Of a stretch of DNA of 8,053 nt, positions 1 through 5,806 are shown in pieces. Numbering within the stretch: the first letter of the stretch is position 1; each line of letters opens with the position of its first letter. Below the pieces are notes generated by a model. The model was not told where the DNA came from, searched no databases, and worked only from the letters and a program-made list of their open reading frames with translations. Source of the DNA: Spirochaetia bacterium (GTDB lineage Bacteria; Spirochaetota; Spirochaetia; Treponematales; Breznakiellaceae); NCBI GenBank assembly GCA_025997495.1, contig BNUR01000130.1, positions 1 to 8,053 of the forward strand. The letters are read 5' to 3'. The position numbers were made by a program, and so were the translations under genes.

Positions 1-136
1 ACCGGTACAGCACGGCGCAAAAAATATCATACATATCAATAGTGCGTGGATGCGTTCTTTTCGTGGCGCTGAGCAAGTCACCCATAATCAACGAAAACTG
101 GTCCCGGCTTATATCACTGGGGTAGGTATTTCTCAT
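1..136 (-). CDS. IS5-family transposase, N-terminal 45 codons (partial)
   Basis: The minus strand from ATG at 136 is open to the window edge and starts MRNTYPSDISRDQF, continuing through KRTHPRTIDMYDIFCAVLYR. This matches the N-terminal DUF4096-type domain of IS5/IS427/IS1031 transposases, which typically read YPSDI..EQF, then THPR..DLYDIFCAVLY. The domain precedes the DDE catalytic core, which lies outside the window, so whether the enzyme is intact cannot be judged. Transposase catalyses cut-and-paste movement of its own element. No Shine-Dalgarno sequence precedes the ATG; a TATAAT box ends only six bases upstream, so translation is either weak or leaderless, which would suit low transposition. 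The start is chosen by its match to the family's usual first residues. Confidence 0.85.
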   Translation of the reverse strand, partial: MRNTYPSDISRDQFSLIMGDLLSATKRTHPRTIDMYDIFCAVLYR

Positions 137-142
137 ATCTAC

Positions 143-170
143 ATTATAACGGTTGATAGGGGACTTGCAA
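143..170 (-). promoter_or_regulatory. Promoter of the IS transposase
   Basis: On the minus strand TTGCAA (170-165) and a perfect TATAAT (148-143) are separated by 16 bases. The -35 lies within the terminal region of the element. The predicted transcription start falls at or next to the transposase ATG (136), which implies a message with almost no leader. Confidence 0.5.
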
Positions 171-187
171 AGATATTAGACAGGCTC

Positions 188-329
188 TAAGCCATTCTGC
201 TATTTTGAGCATGGCTTCATCCCGGTCTCTGGTTCCGGTACTGCGGGCGGTGAGCTTGCAACCTTCCAAGGTTACCAGTTCCGCGTAAAAAATTCCGTGA
301 TGGCGGGTATGCAAATAATACCGGCGCAT
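188..329 (-). pseudogene. Tyrosine recombinase (integrase), N-terminal fragment broken by the IS
   Basis: Codons 1-47 start at ATG 329 behind a strong SD (GGGGAGGA on the minus strand, 341-334). The fragment contains FYAEL, then TARSTGTRDRDEAMLKIAEWL. This resembles the N-terminal AP2-like/SAM-like start of treponemal phage-type integrases, where a short strand-rich segment is followed by a STG.(T/R)DRDEA helix that would lead into the core-binding domain. After codon 47 the frame enters the IS terminus and stops at 144, so residues 48-61 are IS-encoded and not integrase. The catalytic Arg-His-Arg-Tyr domain is absent here; the rest may lie beyond the IS, left of the window. Its place beside tRNA-Thr supports an integrase identity. 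The family call is from memory of similar sequences, and the fragment is short. Confidence 0.6.
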
Positions 330-333
330 GACT

Positions 334-370
334 TCCTCCCCGTAAAAGGGGAGATTTTCTACCCTTTTAC
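334..370 (-). promoter_or_regulatory. Integrase leader with SD and two mutually exclusive hairpins
   Basis: Read on the minus strand, GTAAAAGGG (370-362) is perfectly complementary to CCCTTTTAC (350-342), with an 11-base loop. Alternatively CTCCCC (353-348) pairs with GGGGAG (341-336), loop of six. Bases 350-348 are shared, so only one can form. The second hairpin buries the SD GGGGAGGA (341-334), which sits four bases before the ATG at 329; the first leaves it free. The pairing is seen directly; a regulatory role is inference. Confidence 0.45.
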
Positions 371-394
371 TAACTGTGGATTGATGTCAAGACG

Positions 395-406
395 CCGGAT
401 TTCCGG
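395..406. repeat. Short palindrome between tRNA-Thr and integrase
   Basis: CCGGA-TT-TCCGG is a perfect inverted repeat just upstream (on the minus strand) of a TTGACA hexamer at 390-385. Its two-base centre makes it a better candidate for a protein-binding site than for an RNA hairpin. It could equally be chance. I see no gene in the 118 bases from 330 to 447. Confidence 0.3.
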
Positions 407-447
407 TAGCTAACAACTATTTCCTTATCTAGTAACGAATTACGCCC

Positions 448-520
448 AGCCATCTTCCGGAATCGAACCGAAGACCTGCGCATTACAAGTGCGCCGCTCT
501 ACCGTCTGAGCTAAGATGGC
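448..520 (-). tRNA. tRNA-Thr (anticodon UGU)
   Basis: The minus strand folds into a full cloverleaf: acceptor GCCATCT/AGATGGC, D stem GCTC/GAGC with GG in the loop, anticodon stem GCGCA/TGCGC with loop CTTGTAA (anticodon TGT), five-base variable loop, and T stem TTCGG/CCGGA with the normal TTCGATT loop. The discriminator base is U (base 448), usual for tRNA-Thr. No CCA is encoded (TGGG follows), so it must be added by CCA nucleotidyltransferase. Its 3' end faces the integrase remnant, making it the probable attachment site of an integrative element. Confidence 0.97.
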
Positions 521-542
521 CTGATCTCGTGATACAGCAATA

Positions 543-572
543 ACAGTAGCCAAAAAATTCCCGTTTGGTCAA
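543..572 (-). promoter_or_regulatory. Candidate promoter of tRNA-Thr
   Basis: On the minus strand TTGACC (572-567, five of six consensus bases) is followed after 18 bases by TACTGT (548-543). The latter matches only three bases but includes the first, second and last positions. Transcription would start about 16 bases before the tRNA. The -10 is weak, so this is tentative. Confidence 0.35.
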
Positions 573-588
573 TAGATCAAAAAAGGGC

Positions 589-617
589 TTGACAATCGAA
601 TTTTTTCTCTATAAAAT
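589..617 (+). promoter_or_regulatory. Strong sigma-70 promoter of the tRNA-Gly/tRNA-Leu pair
   Basis: A perfect TTGACA (589-594), a 17-base spacer and TAAAAT (612-617, five of six) are present. The predicted start is near 624, seven bases before the mature tRNA-Gly. The A/T-rich spacer and downstream run fit a highly active stable-RNA promoter. Because no terminator is evident after tRNA-Leu, it may also feed the two protein genes starting at 886. Confidence 0.85.
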
Positions 618-630
618 AAAAAAGACGTTT

Positions 631-702
631 GCGGGAATAGCTCAGTGGTAGAGCGCGACCTTGCCAAGGTCGATGTCGCGGGTCCGACTCCCGTTTCCCG
701 CT
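631..702 (+). tRNA. tRNA-Gly (anticodon GCC), with unusual C55
   Basis: The cloverleaf is complete: acceptor GCGGGAA/TTCCCGC, D stem GCTC/GAGC with loop AGTGGTA, anticodon stem CGACC/GGTCG with loop TTGCCAA (anticodon GCC at 663-665), variable ATGTC, and T stem GCGGG/CCCGT. The discriminator is U (702), usual for glycine, and no CCA is encoded. The T loop reads TCCGACT (683-689), whereas TTCGANT is expected: base 684, tRNA position 55, is C rather than the near-invariant U that becomes pseudouridine. D-loop G18G19, its normal partners, are retained. Otherwise it looks like a standard bacterial tRNA-Gly. Confidence 0.95.
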
Positions 703-740
703 CAAAGCATTTTTGCCTTGAGTGTTTGCCTGTTTATTAA

Positions 741-821
741 GCGAGGGTGGTGAAATTGGTAGACACGCCAGACTTAGGATCTGGTGCCTTTGGCATGAGG
801 GTTCGATTCCCTTCTCTCGCA
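741..821 (+). tRNA. tRNA-Leu (anticodon UAG)
   Basis: This is a class II tRNA with a long variable arm (TGCC-TTT-GGCA). Acceptor GCGAGGG pairs with CTCTCGC with one G-U; anticodon stem CCAGA/TCTGG encloses loop CTTAGGA with anticodon TAG at 775-777; the T loop is the normal TTCGATT. The discriminator is A (821), the leucine identity element. No CCA is encoded. It lies 38 bases after tRNA-Gly and is probably co-transcribed with it. Confidence 0.96.
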
Positions 822-851
822 TTCTTTTAATCCGCTTTGCTTTAGTTTCAC

Positions 852-879
852 CCCCCTTTTGTCGATAAATTAGGGGGAG
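852..879 (+). promoter_or_regulatory. SD of the 886 gene, maskable by a hairpin
   Basis: The SD GGGGGAG (873-879) stands six bases before ATG 886. CCCCCT (852-857) is perfectly complementary to AGGGGG (872-877), and TTT (858-860) can extend the stem with AAA (867-869) across a two-base bulge. Folding would hide most of the SD. There is no T-run after the stem, so it is not a usual terminator. Confidence 0.4.
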
Positions 880-885
880 TTCGCC

Positions 886-1434
886 ATGTCATTAAAGAAT
901 TGTAGTATAGGTGTATTTTTAGCCCTGGCTCTGGGGGTTTCCGCCCAGGGGGCAACGGTTTCGTTTGTGGTGATTGAAACAGGGCTGCGGGAAGAAACAC
1001 CGCCCATAGCGTCTTCGCGGCTCTGGGAAGATGCGCTTTTGGGTGTATTTTTCGATAGCGGTCATATTGTCAGCAACACTCCTATCCGGCGGATTCCGGA
1101 AAAGCCGCCAAAGAACCTTCCCGACGAGGCCCGGGTATCCTTGGATAGTGCCCTTGAGGGTGGAGCGGACTTCTTCATTCTGGCGATGCTGGATTATCAG
1201 AATCCACTCCGGACCGGGGAGGCTCTTCCAAAACCGCAAAATGTTTCCATCAGGCTTTTTAAAACCGAACCATACCGGTTTCTCTTTTCCATGGAATATA
1301 ACCTCGACAAACGTAATACCGGGGAAGGCCCCTTCAAAGAAGGATCCGTCAATAATGCGCGTACCGCGGATAAAGATGAACTGACTGGCGCCATGGATGC
1401 GGCCCGGGCAATGGCAAAACACCTGAAGGACTAA
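886..1434 (+). CDS. Small exported protein of unknown function
   Basis: This 182-residue protein starts with a Sec signal peptide: Lys at residue 4, hydrophobic core GVFLALALGVSAQ, and a likely cleavage near AQG/A at residues 21-24. There is no lipobox Cys, so it should be periplasmic or otherwise exported. The mature part opens with a strand (VSFVVIETG), then a Trp-containing segment (SRLWEDALLGVFFDSGHIVSN, about 44-64) and a second hydrophobic segment around GADFFILAML (93-102). The alternating strand/helix pattern faintly recalls small periplasmic alpha/beta proteins, but I do not recognise a named family. The ATG at 886 is supported by the strong SD. It is followed after 15 bases by the SPOR-domain gene, so the two probably form an operon with an envelope role. 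No promoter of its own is apparent. Confidence 0.85.
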   Translation: MSLKNCSIGVFLALALGVSAQGATVSFVVIETGLREETPPIASSRLWEDALLGVFFDSGHIVSNTPIRRIPEKPPKNLPDEARVSLDSALEGGADFFILAMLDYQNPLRTGEALPKPQNVSIRLFKTEPYRFLFSMEYNLDKRNTGEGPFKEGSVNNARTADKDELTGAMDAARAMAKHLKD

Positions 1435-1449
1435 AAAGGTGAATATACT

Positions 1450-2928
1450 ATGAAGAAATTCGTTGCACTATGCGCTTTAACAGCTACCTTGATTTTTACC
1501 GGCGCTTCTGTATGGGAAGGATCCGCTGCGGTGTCCGTTTCAGGCGAACTTCCCGACGGGGCCTATTATGCGGCTACCAATTCTTTTCCCTATAATACGG
1601 TGGTTGAGGTAACAAACCTGGAAAACGGCAGAACCATCCAGGTTATCGTAGCTGCGGATCTGAATTCACCGGGCTTGTTAGCCTTGCTTTCCCAAAATGC
1701 CGCCGCCGCCATAGGTATTCCAAGCCGGGGTATCGGCCGAATCCGCATGATAGAGTCTCCGGAGCCCGCCGACTATTCCCGTTCTCCCGAGGAACGTCCC
1801 GCAGGGGGAGAGGAGGCGGCATGGGATGATCCTGAGATGGGAGTAAGAACCGCCACCGCAGTGGATCTTGCGGCCGCAACTCCGGCGGATCGCTTCTATA
1901 GTAGTGTTGTAAACCGGCCGGAAACCTATACCCCGCAGCCGGCGGATTATCCCGTCGATGGCGCTGTTCGTGTTGAACCGCGACCCAACTGGATTCCCGG
2001 ACAGGACGAATTCGCACAAGATTTTGCTGAAACACCGTATCCGGCATCTCCGCTGAATGTGTCCCCGGCCTCACCATCGCCCTATGCATCAGCCCAACAA
2101 CCAGTACCGGCCCCACAAGCTACCCAGGCGCCATCCCCATACGCGTCGGCCCCACAAATTGCCCCAGAATCATTGCCCTATACGCCGGCCCCACAAATTG
2201 CCCCAGGATCATCGCCCTATTATACGCCGGCCCCATCGCCCTATGCATCGGCCCCACAAGCTACACCGGCCCCATCGCCCTATGCATCGGCCCAACAAAC
2301 AGCCCCATCGTATATGCCGGGTCAGCAAACGGTCCAGGCTTTACCACCCTACGCATCGGCAGCCCCGGCGCCCCAAGCGGCCTTACCATCATCCCCTTCG
2401 TCACCGGTAATTATTCTGGTTCCCGCCGAGGAACGTCCTCCCCAGGGCAGCGTAACCATACCGCCGGGAACAATAATAGGCCCTATCCCGCTCAATCAAC
2501 TGGGGCCTTTAGCTGACCGCATTGCCGCCCCGGATTCCCGGTATTTTATCAGCCCCATCGTTCGGCAGACCGACCCTGTTCCCCAGCGGGCCGCCACGGT
2601 TCCCCGGGAACCCGCTCCCCAGGGGGTGGTTTCTCCCGCGCCGCCTTTAGTATCCAATGGTTTGATACTTTCTGTTCCCATAGTTACCCAATTGGAACGG
2701 GATAAATATTATGTGCAGGTTGGCGCTTTTACCCGGTCCGATGTTCTTGAAACGGCGGCCGCCCGGTTCGGCAGGAGCTATCCCCTGGCGGTTCAGTCCG
2801 GCGGTTCCCCCGGCAGCCTTGTCTACCGGCTGCTTGTCGGCCCCTTGAATGCGGGTGAAAGCGGGGCGGTACTCCAGCGGGTTAAGACCAGCGGATTCCC
2901 TGATGCGTTTGTACGGAATGGCAGCTAA
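1450..2928 (+). CDS. Exported RlpA-like (degenerate double-psi beta-barrel) protein with Pro-rich repeats and C-terminal SPOR domain
   Basis: This is a 492-residue protein. Residues 1-27 form a Sec signal peptide (MKKF, hydrophobic core, cleavage near SAA/V) without a lipobox. Residues ~30-102 resemble the RlpA barrel: YNTVVEVTNLENGRTIQVIVAADLNSPG and then AAAAIGIPSRGIGRIRM. Residues ~103-207 are low-complexity and acidic/proline-rich. Residues 208-304 are 13-residue repeats of the APSPYASAPQATP type. Residues ~419-492 are a SPOR domain (KYYVQVGAF, then YRLLVGPL and a C-terminal FVRNG), which in known proteins binds denuded glycan strands at the division septum. Known RlpA proteins are septal lytic transglycosylases, but here the segment with the catalytic Glu and His is missing or replaced and only an Asp at residue 70 aligns with the catalytic Asp. 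I infer a non-enzymatic peptidoglycan-binding role. SD AAGGTGA (1436-1442) is seven bases before the ATG. Confidence 0.85.
   Translation: MKKFVALCALTATLIFTGASVWEGSAAVSVSGELPDGAYYAATNSFPYNTVVEVTNLENGRTIQVIVAADLNSPGLLALLSQNAAAAIGIPSRGIGRIRMIESPEPADYSRSPEERPAGGEEAAWDDPEMGVRTATAVDLAAATPADRFYSSVVNRPETYTPQPADYPVDGAVRVEPRPNWIPGQDEFAQDFAETPYPASPLNVSPASPSPYASAQQPVPAPQATQAPSPYASAPQIAPESLPYTPAPQIAPGSSPYYTPAPSPYASAPQATPAPSPYASAQQTAPSYMPGQQTVQALPPYASAAPAPQAALPSSPSSPVIILVPAEERPPQGSVTIPPGTIIGPIPLNQLGPLADRIAAPDSRYFISPIVRQTDPVPQRAATVPREPAPQGVVSPAPPLVSNGLILSVPIVTQLERDKYYVQVGAFTRSDVLETAAARFGRSYPLAVQSGGSPGSLVYRLLVGPLNAGESGAVLQRVKTSGFPDAFVRNGS
2071..2361 (+). repeat. Tandem 39-bp (13-codon) repeats in the SPOR-protein gene
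   Basis: In-frame units encode variants of S-P-Y-A-S-A-P-Q-x-x-P-A-P (residues 208-304). Two 26-base copies at 2229-2254 and 2268-2293 are identical and exactly 39 bases apart, and the segment coding APQIAP recurs with the same 13-residue spacing (residues 234 and 247). Flanking units are degenerate. The near-identity at DNA level indicates recent duplication rather than constraint on protein alone. Confidence 0.8.
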
Positions 2929-2935
2929 TACTGCC
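2920..2935. terminator. Short hairpin over the convergent stop codons (weak bidirectional terminator candidate)
   Basis: GGCAG-CTAATA-CTGCC is a perfect 5-bp inverted repeat whose loop and right arm contain the stop of the SPOR gene (2926-2928) and the start of the secA stop (2937-2935, minus). No T-run follows on either strand, so intrinsic termination here would be weak. With six bases between the two genes there is no room for a longer one. Confidence 0.25.
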
Positions 2936-5715
2936 TATCTTCCATGACAAAACTTATACTTCTTCCCGCTCCCGCAGGGGCAGGGGTCGTTCCGCCCAAC
3001 CTTGGGTACCGACCTGACCACCGTTGCCGCCTCCGGTTCCGACCGTGATGACGGCCCGCCTCTCCGGCCGCTTCCCGTAGCCGTACCGCCGGAGGAACCG
3101 CCGGCAAAGGCGCCCACGCTGCCATGGCTGGCGGATTGAACGGTACCCGAGGTCTGCCTGCTTGAGGTGCGTTCCCCCGCCTGCATGATACGAACCAGGT
3201 GTACCCGGGAGGCAATCTCTTCCCGGATGGTATCGATCATGGTGTCGAATATCTGGAAACCTTCTATTTTATATTCCGTCAGGGGGTTCTTCTGGGCATA
3301 ACCCCGGAGGTACACCGCTTCCCGCAGGCCCTCCATGTTTTCCAGGTGATCCAGCCACTTCCGGTCAATCAACTGGAGGTACTGCTGCCGGATAAAATGG
3401 TTGATGCCTTCTACCCCGACGAGTTCTTCCTTGCCGGTAATGTCCTGTTTCAAGTCCCGCACTATCACTGCGCGGAGGGCCTCCGGGGTTTGAGTCTCCT
3501 TGACTGTCAGGTCAACCTGGAGCAGGTAGCCGAACTTGTCCTTGAGGTACGCCGCCAGTTCCTTTACCGCCTCCCCCTGATCATTTCGCTGGGCGGCGTG
3601 GTACCTTTCCAGGGCCGCCTCAATCATATCACCGGTGGATTCGTTTACCCGGTCATGGAGATTATTGTCACGCAGGATTGCGTCCCGCTGGTCGTAGATA
3701 AACTTCCGTTGTTGGTTTAGTACGTCGTCGTATTCCAGCAGGTGTTTACGGATCTCAAAGTTCCGTTCTTCCACCTTCTTCTGAGCTTTTTCAATGCTCT
3801 TATTCAGCCAGGGGTGATAGATAGGCTCCCCCGGTTCCATGCCAATCTTCGACATGAGGTTCTTGATGTTGTCCCCGCCAAAGAGGCGCATAAGATCATC
3901 GTCCATGGAGATGAAAAATTTCGATCGTCCCGGATCTCCCTGCCTTCCTGAACGGCCACGGAGCTGATTGTCGATACGGCGGCTCTCGTGACGTTCCGTT
4001 CCAATCACGTAGAGGCCGCCCAGGGACTTCACCTCCTCATAATCCTTCTTCCAGCTTTCGTATTCTTCCTTATAAACGGCGGCGTACTTTTCCGCCGCCG
4101 CAGGCGATGCATCGGTTCCCGCCCGTTTCCGCACCCGGTGTTCCAGACTGCCCCCCAGCTTGATGTCGGTGCCGCGCCCCGCCATGTTGGTAGCGATGGT
4201 CACCGCCCCCTTGGAACCCGCCTCGGCGATAATGATGGCCTCCCGGGCATGGTTTTTTGCATTCAGTACCTCGTGGCGTACCCCCCGGCGGGTGAGCAGA
4301 CTGGAAAGCTTCTCCGACTTTTCTATAGATACCGTCCCCACCAGCATGGGCTGCCCCTTCCGGTGCGCCTCGGTAATTTCGGCGCAGAGGGCGTTGAACT
4401 TCTCGTCCTCGTTCAGGTAGACCACATCGTCTTCATCGTTACGGGACACGGGCAGGTTGGTGGGGATCACCACTACGTCCAAATTGTAGATTTTGGCAAA
4501 TTCCACCGCCTCGGTGTCCGCCGTACCGGTCATGCCGGATATTTTTTCATACAACCTAAAGTAATTTTGGAAGGTAATAGTGGCCAGGGTACGGTTCCGC
4601 TGGGCAATCTTGATCCGCTCCTTGGCCTCAATCGCCTGGTGGAGCCCGTCGGAGTAGCGGCGGCCGTAGAGGATGCGCCCGGTAAACTCGTCAACGATCT
4701 GTACCAGGCCGTCCTGGACCACGTAATCCACATCTATATGAAAGAGTTTGTGAGCCCGCAGCGCCTGGGTAAAGTAGTGGAGGTACTCAAAGTTTTCCTC
4801 GTCCACGATGGCGCCCTTGATCAGGTTCCGCTTTTGGAGCAGTTCTTCGATCTTAGCCATACCGGTATTGGAAAAGGAGATGTTCTTGTTCTTTTCGTTG
4901 AGCTTATAGTCCCCGATAACCTCTTCCCCCTGGGTTTCGTCGGGGTATTCCCCATCATCCTTTTTCTTGACCTCCTCCAGGGTGCCCAGCATCTTGTCCA
5001 CCTCGGCGTACTTGAAGGTATCGTCCTCGGCGGCGCCGGAGATGATCAGCGGGGTACGGGCCTCGTCGATGAGGATGGAGTCGATTTCGTCCACCACGCA
5101 GAAGTTGTGGCCCCGTTGAACCCGGCCCTCCAAATCCCAGCGCATATTATCCCGCAGGTAGTCAAAGCCGAATTCGTTGTTGGTGCCGTAGGTGATGTCG
5201 CAGGCGTAGTTCTGCTTCCGCCGGTCGTTGTCCATGTCAGACAGGATGGTCCCCACGGTGAGCCCCATATAGCTGAAAATCGGCCGCATCCAGGCGGCGT
5301 CCCGTTCCGCCAGATAATCGTTTACCGTGACCACATGAACCCCTTTGCCGGAGAGGGCATTAAGGTAGGCGGCGGCGACGCTCATCAGGGTTTTGCCTTC
5401 GCCGGTCTTCATCTCCACGATCTTTCCCTGGTGGAGTACGATGGAACCCAGCACCTGCACGTCATAGGGGCGTTCCCCAAGGTTCCGCCGGGCCGCTTCC
5501 CGGGCCAGGGCAAAAGCTTCCGGGAGCATGGCATCCAGTGTTTCCCCCGCCGCATAACGTTCACGAAACAAAGCGGTCATTTGAGGGAATTCCTCCGCGG
5601 GAAGAGAGGCAGCCCAGGCTTCTTTTTCATTTACCGAATGTAATACCGGCAATAGTTTCTTCAAATCCCGTTCGTGCTGGGAACCGAAGAGGGCCTTTAC
5701 AATCTTTTCAAACAT
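2935..5715 (-). CDS. secA: Preprotein translocase ATPase SecA
   Basis: SecA is the cytoplasmic motor that pushes unfolded preproteins through the SecYEG channel using ATP. At 926 residues it is full length. Visible landmarks are Walker A MKTGEGKT (102-109), Walker B/DEAD-like [15 protein letters not shown] (207-221), a preprotein cross-linking domain (~222-370) with a Lys/Asp/Glu-rich insert near 247-275, TGTAD (396-400), NBD2 motifs MAGRGTDI (511-518) and [12 protein letters not shown] (585-596), then the helical scaffold and wing domains (~610-840). A Ser/Gly/Arg-rich linker (~848-905) leads to the SEC-C zinc motif with C912, C914, C923 and H924, which in other bacteria binds SecB or ribosomes. 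The start codon lacks a clear SD. It converges on the SPOR gene and diverges from the lipoprotein operon, so it appears to be transcribed alone. Confidence 0.98.
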   Translation of the reverse strand: MFEKIVKALFGSQHERDLKKLLPVLHSVNEKEAWAASLPAEEFPQMTALFRERYAAGETLDAMLPEAFALAREAARRNLGERPYDVQVLGSIVLHQGKIVEMKTGEGKTLMSVAAAYLNALSGKGVHVVTVNDYLAERDAAWMRPIFSYMGLTVGTILSDMDNDRRKQNYACDITYGTNNEFGFDYLRDNMRWDLEGRVQRGHNFCVVDEIDSILIDEARTPLIISGAAEDDTFKYAEVDKMLGTLEEVKKKDDGEYPDETQGEEVIGDYKLNEKNKNISFSNTGMAKIEELLQKRNLIKGAIVDEENFEYLHYFTQALRAHKLFHIDVDYVVQDGLVQIVDEFTGRILYGRRYSDGLHQAIEAKERIKIAQRNRTLATITFQNYFRLYEKISGMTGTADTEAVEFAKIYNLDVVVIPTNLPVSRNDEDDVVYLNEDEKFNALCAEITEAHRKGQPMLVGTVSIEKSEKLSSLLTRRGVRHEVLNAKNHAREAIIIAEAGSKGAVTIATNMAGRGTDIKLGGSLEHRVRKRAGTDASPAAAEKYAAVYKEEYESWKKDYEEVKSLGGLYVIGTERHESRRIDNQLRGRSGRQGDPGRSKFFISMDDDLMRLFGGDNIKNLMSKIGMEPGEPIYHPWLNKSIEKAQKKVEERNFEIRKHLLEYDDVLNQQRKFIYDQRDAILRDNNLHDRVNESTGDMIEAALERYHAAQRNDQGEAVKELAAYLKDKFGYLLQVDLTVKETQTPEALRAVIVRDLKQDITGKEELVGVEGINHFIRQQYLQLIDRKWLDHLENMEGLREAVYLRGYAQKNPLTEYKIEGFQIFDTMIDTIREEIASRVHLVRIMQAGERTSSRQTSGTVQSASHGSVGAFAGGSSGGTATGSGRRGGPSSRSEPEAATVVRSVPKVGRNDPCPCGSGKKYKFCHGR

Positions 5716-5720
5716 AATTT

Positions 5721-5750
5721 ATTCTATCCCGCGCAGGGATAGAGAGGCAA
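5721..5750 (-). promoter_or_regulatory. Candidate secA promoter
   Basis: On the minus strand TTGCCT (5750-5745, four of six) and TAGAAT (5726-5721, five of six) are 18 bases apart. Transcription would begin at or next to the secA ATG (5715), matching the absence of an SD. The -10 overlaps the inverted repeat at 5724-5742. Confidence 0.4.
5724..5742. repeat. Perfect 7-bp inverted repeat between secA and the lipoprotein operon
   Basis: CTATCCC and GGGATAG flank a five-base centre (GCGCA). It lies 8 bases from the secA start and overlaps the putative secA -10. As DNA it could be an operator; as RNA, if transcription starts farther upstream, it would be a leader hairpin containing the only SD-like bases (GGGA). 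Confidence 0.5.
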
Positions 5751-5770
5751 GGGTGGAACAATACGCTTCC

Positions 5771-5799
5771 TTGACAAGCCGCCCCCGCCGGTCTACGAT
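5771..5799 (+). promoter_or_regulatory. Promoter of the lipoprotein operon
   Basis: A perfect TTGACA (5771-5776), a 17-base spacer and TACGAT (5794-5799, four of six with the key first, second and last bases) are present. The predicted start is 5806-5807, exactly at the ATG of the lipoprotein, which suggests a leaderless message. Confidence 0.55.
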
Positions 5800-5806
5800 T
5801 TTACCC

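Larger units (their letters stand above)
1..187 (-). mobile_element. IS5-family insertion sequence, 5' end (partial, runs off left edge)
   Basis: This is the transposase-proximal end of an insertion sequence, read on the minus strand. It holds the transposase start (codon 1 at 136), a promoter just upstream, and a terminus that I place at 187, where the minus strand reads GAGCCTGTCTAATATC. GAGCC-type ends are, as far as I recall, common in the IS1031-like group of the IS5 family. The adjoining TTA (190-188) fits the TNA target of that group. Left of the terminus lies the element; right of it the integrase coding frame is intact, so the boundary coincides with the break of another gene. The second inverted repeat and the duplicated target lie outside the window, so the exact end is an inference. 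Confidence 0.75.

Noticed and set aside
144..187. Last 14 residues of the integrase frame as genuine integrase
   Set aside because: They are encoded by the terminus of the insertion sequence, as shown by the GAGCCTGTC end at 187 and the transposase promoter within.
362..390. Promoter for the integrase from TTGACA at 390-385 (minus)
   Set aside because: No acceptable -10 is found at 16-18 bases (AAAGGG falls at 17), so only the -35 match is present.
577..822. 81-codon minus-strand frame across the tRNA pair
   Set aside because: It is antisense to two certain tRNA genes and their promoter.
837..871. Promoter for the 886 gene (TTGCTT with GATAAA/TAAATT)
   Set aside because: Spacing is over 20 bases and both boxes are poor matches.
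2057..2410. 117-codon frame rich in His, Pro and Arg inside the SPOR-protein gene
   Set aside because: It is the out-of-frame reading of the tandem repeats; the real frame carries a signal peptide and SPOR domain on both sides.
4000..4120. SecA insert between GRGTDI and the [13 protein letters not shown] motif as an unusual domain
   Set aside because: Other SecA proteins, including that of E. coli, carry a variable stretch of similar length here.
3988..5643. 551-codon plus-strand open frame opposite secA
   Set aside because: It lies wholly within secA, has no SD or recognisable domain, and reads as the mirror of secA codon use (many Gly/Val/His/Phe runs). secA is certain, so this is a shadow.
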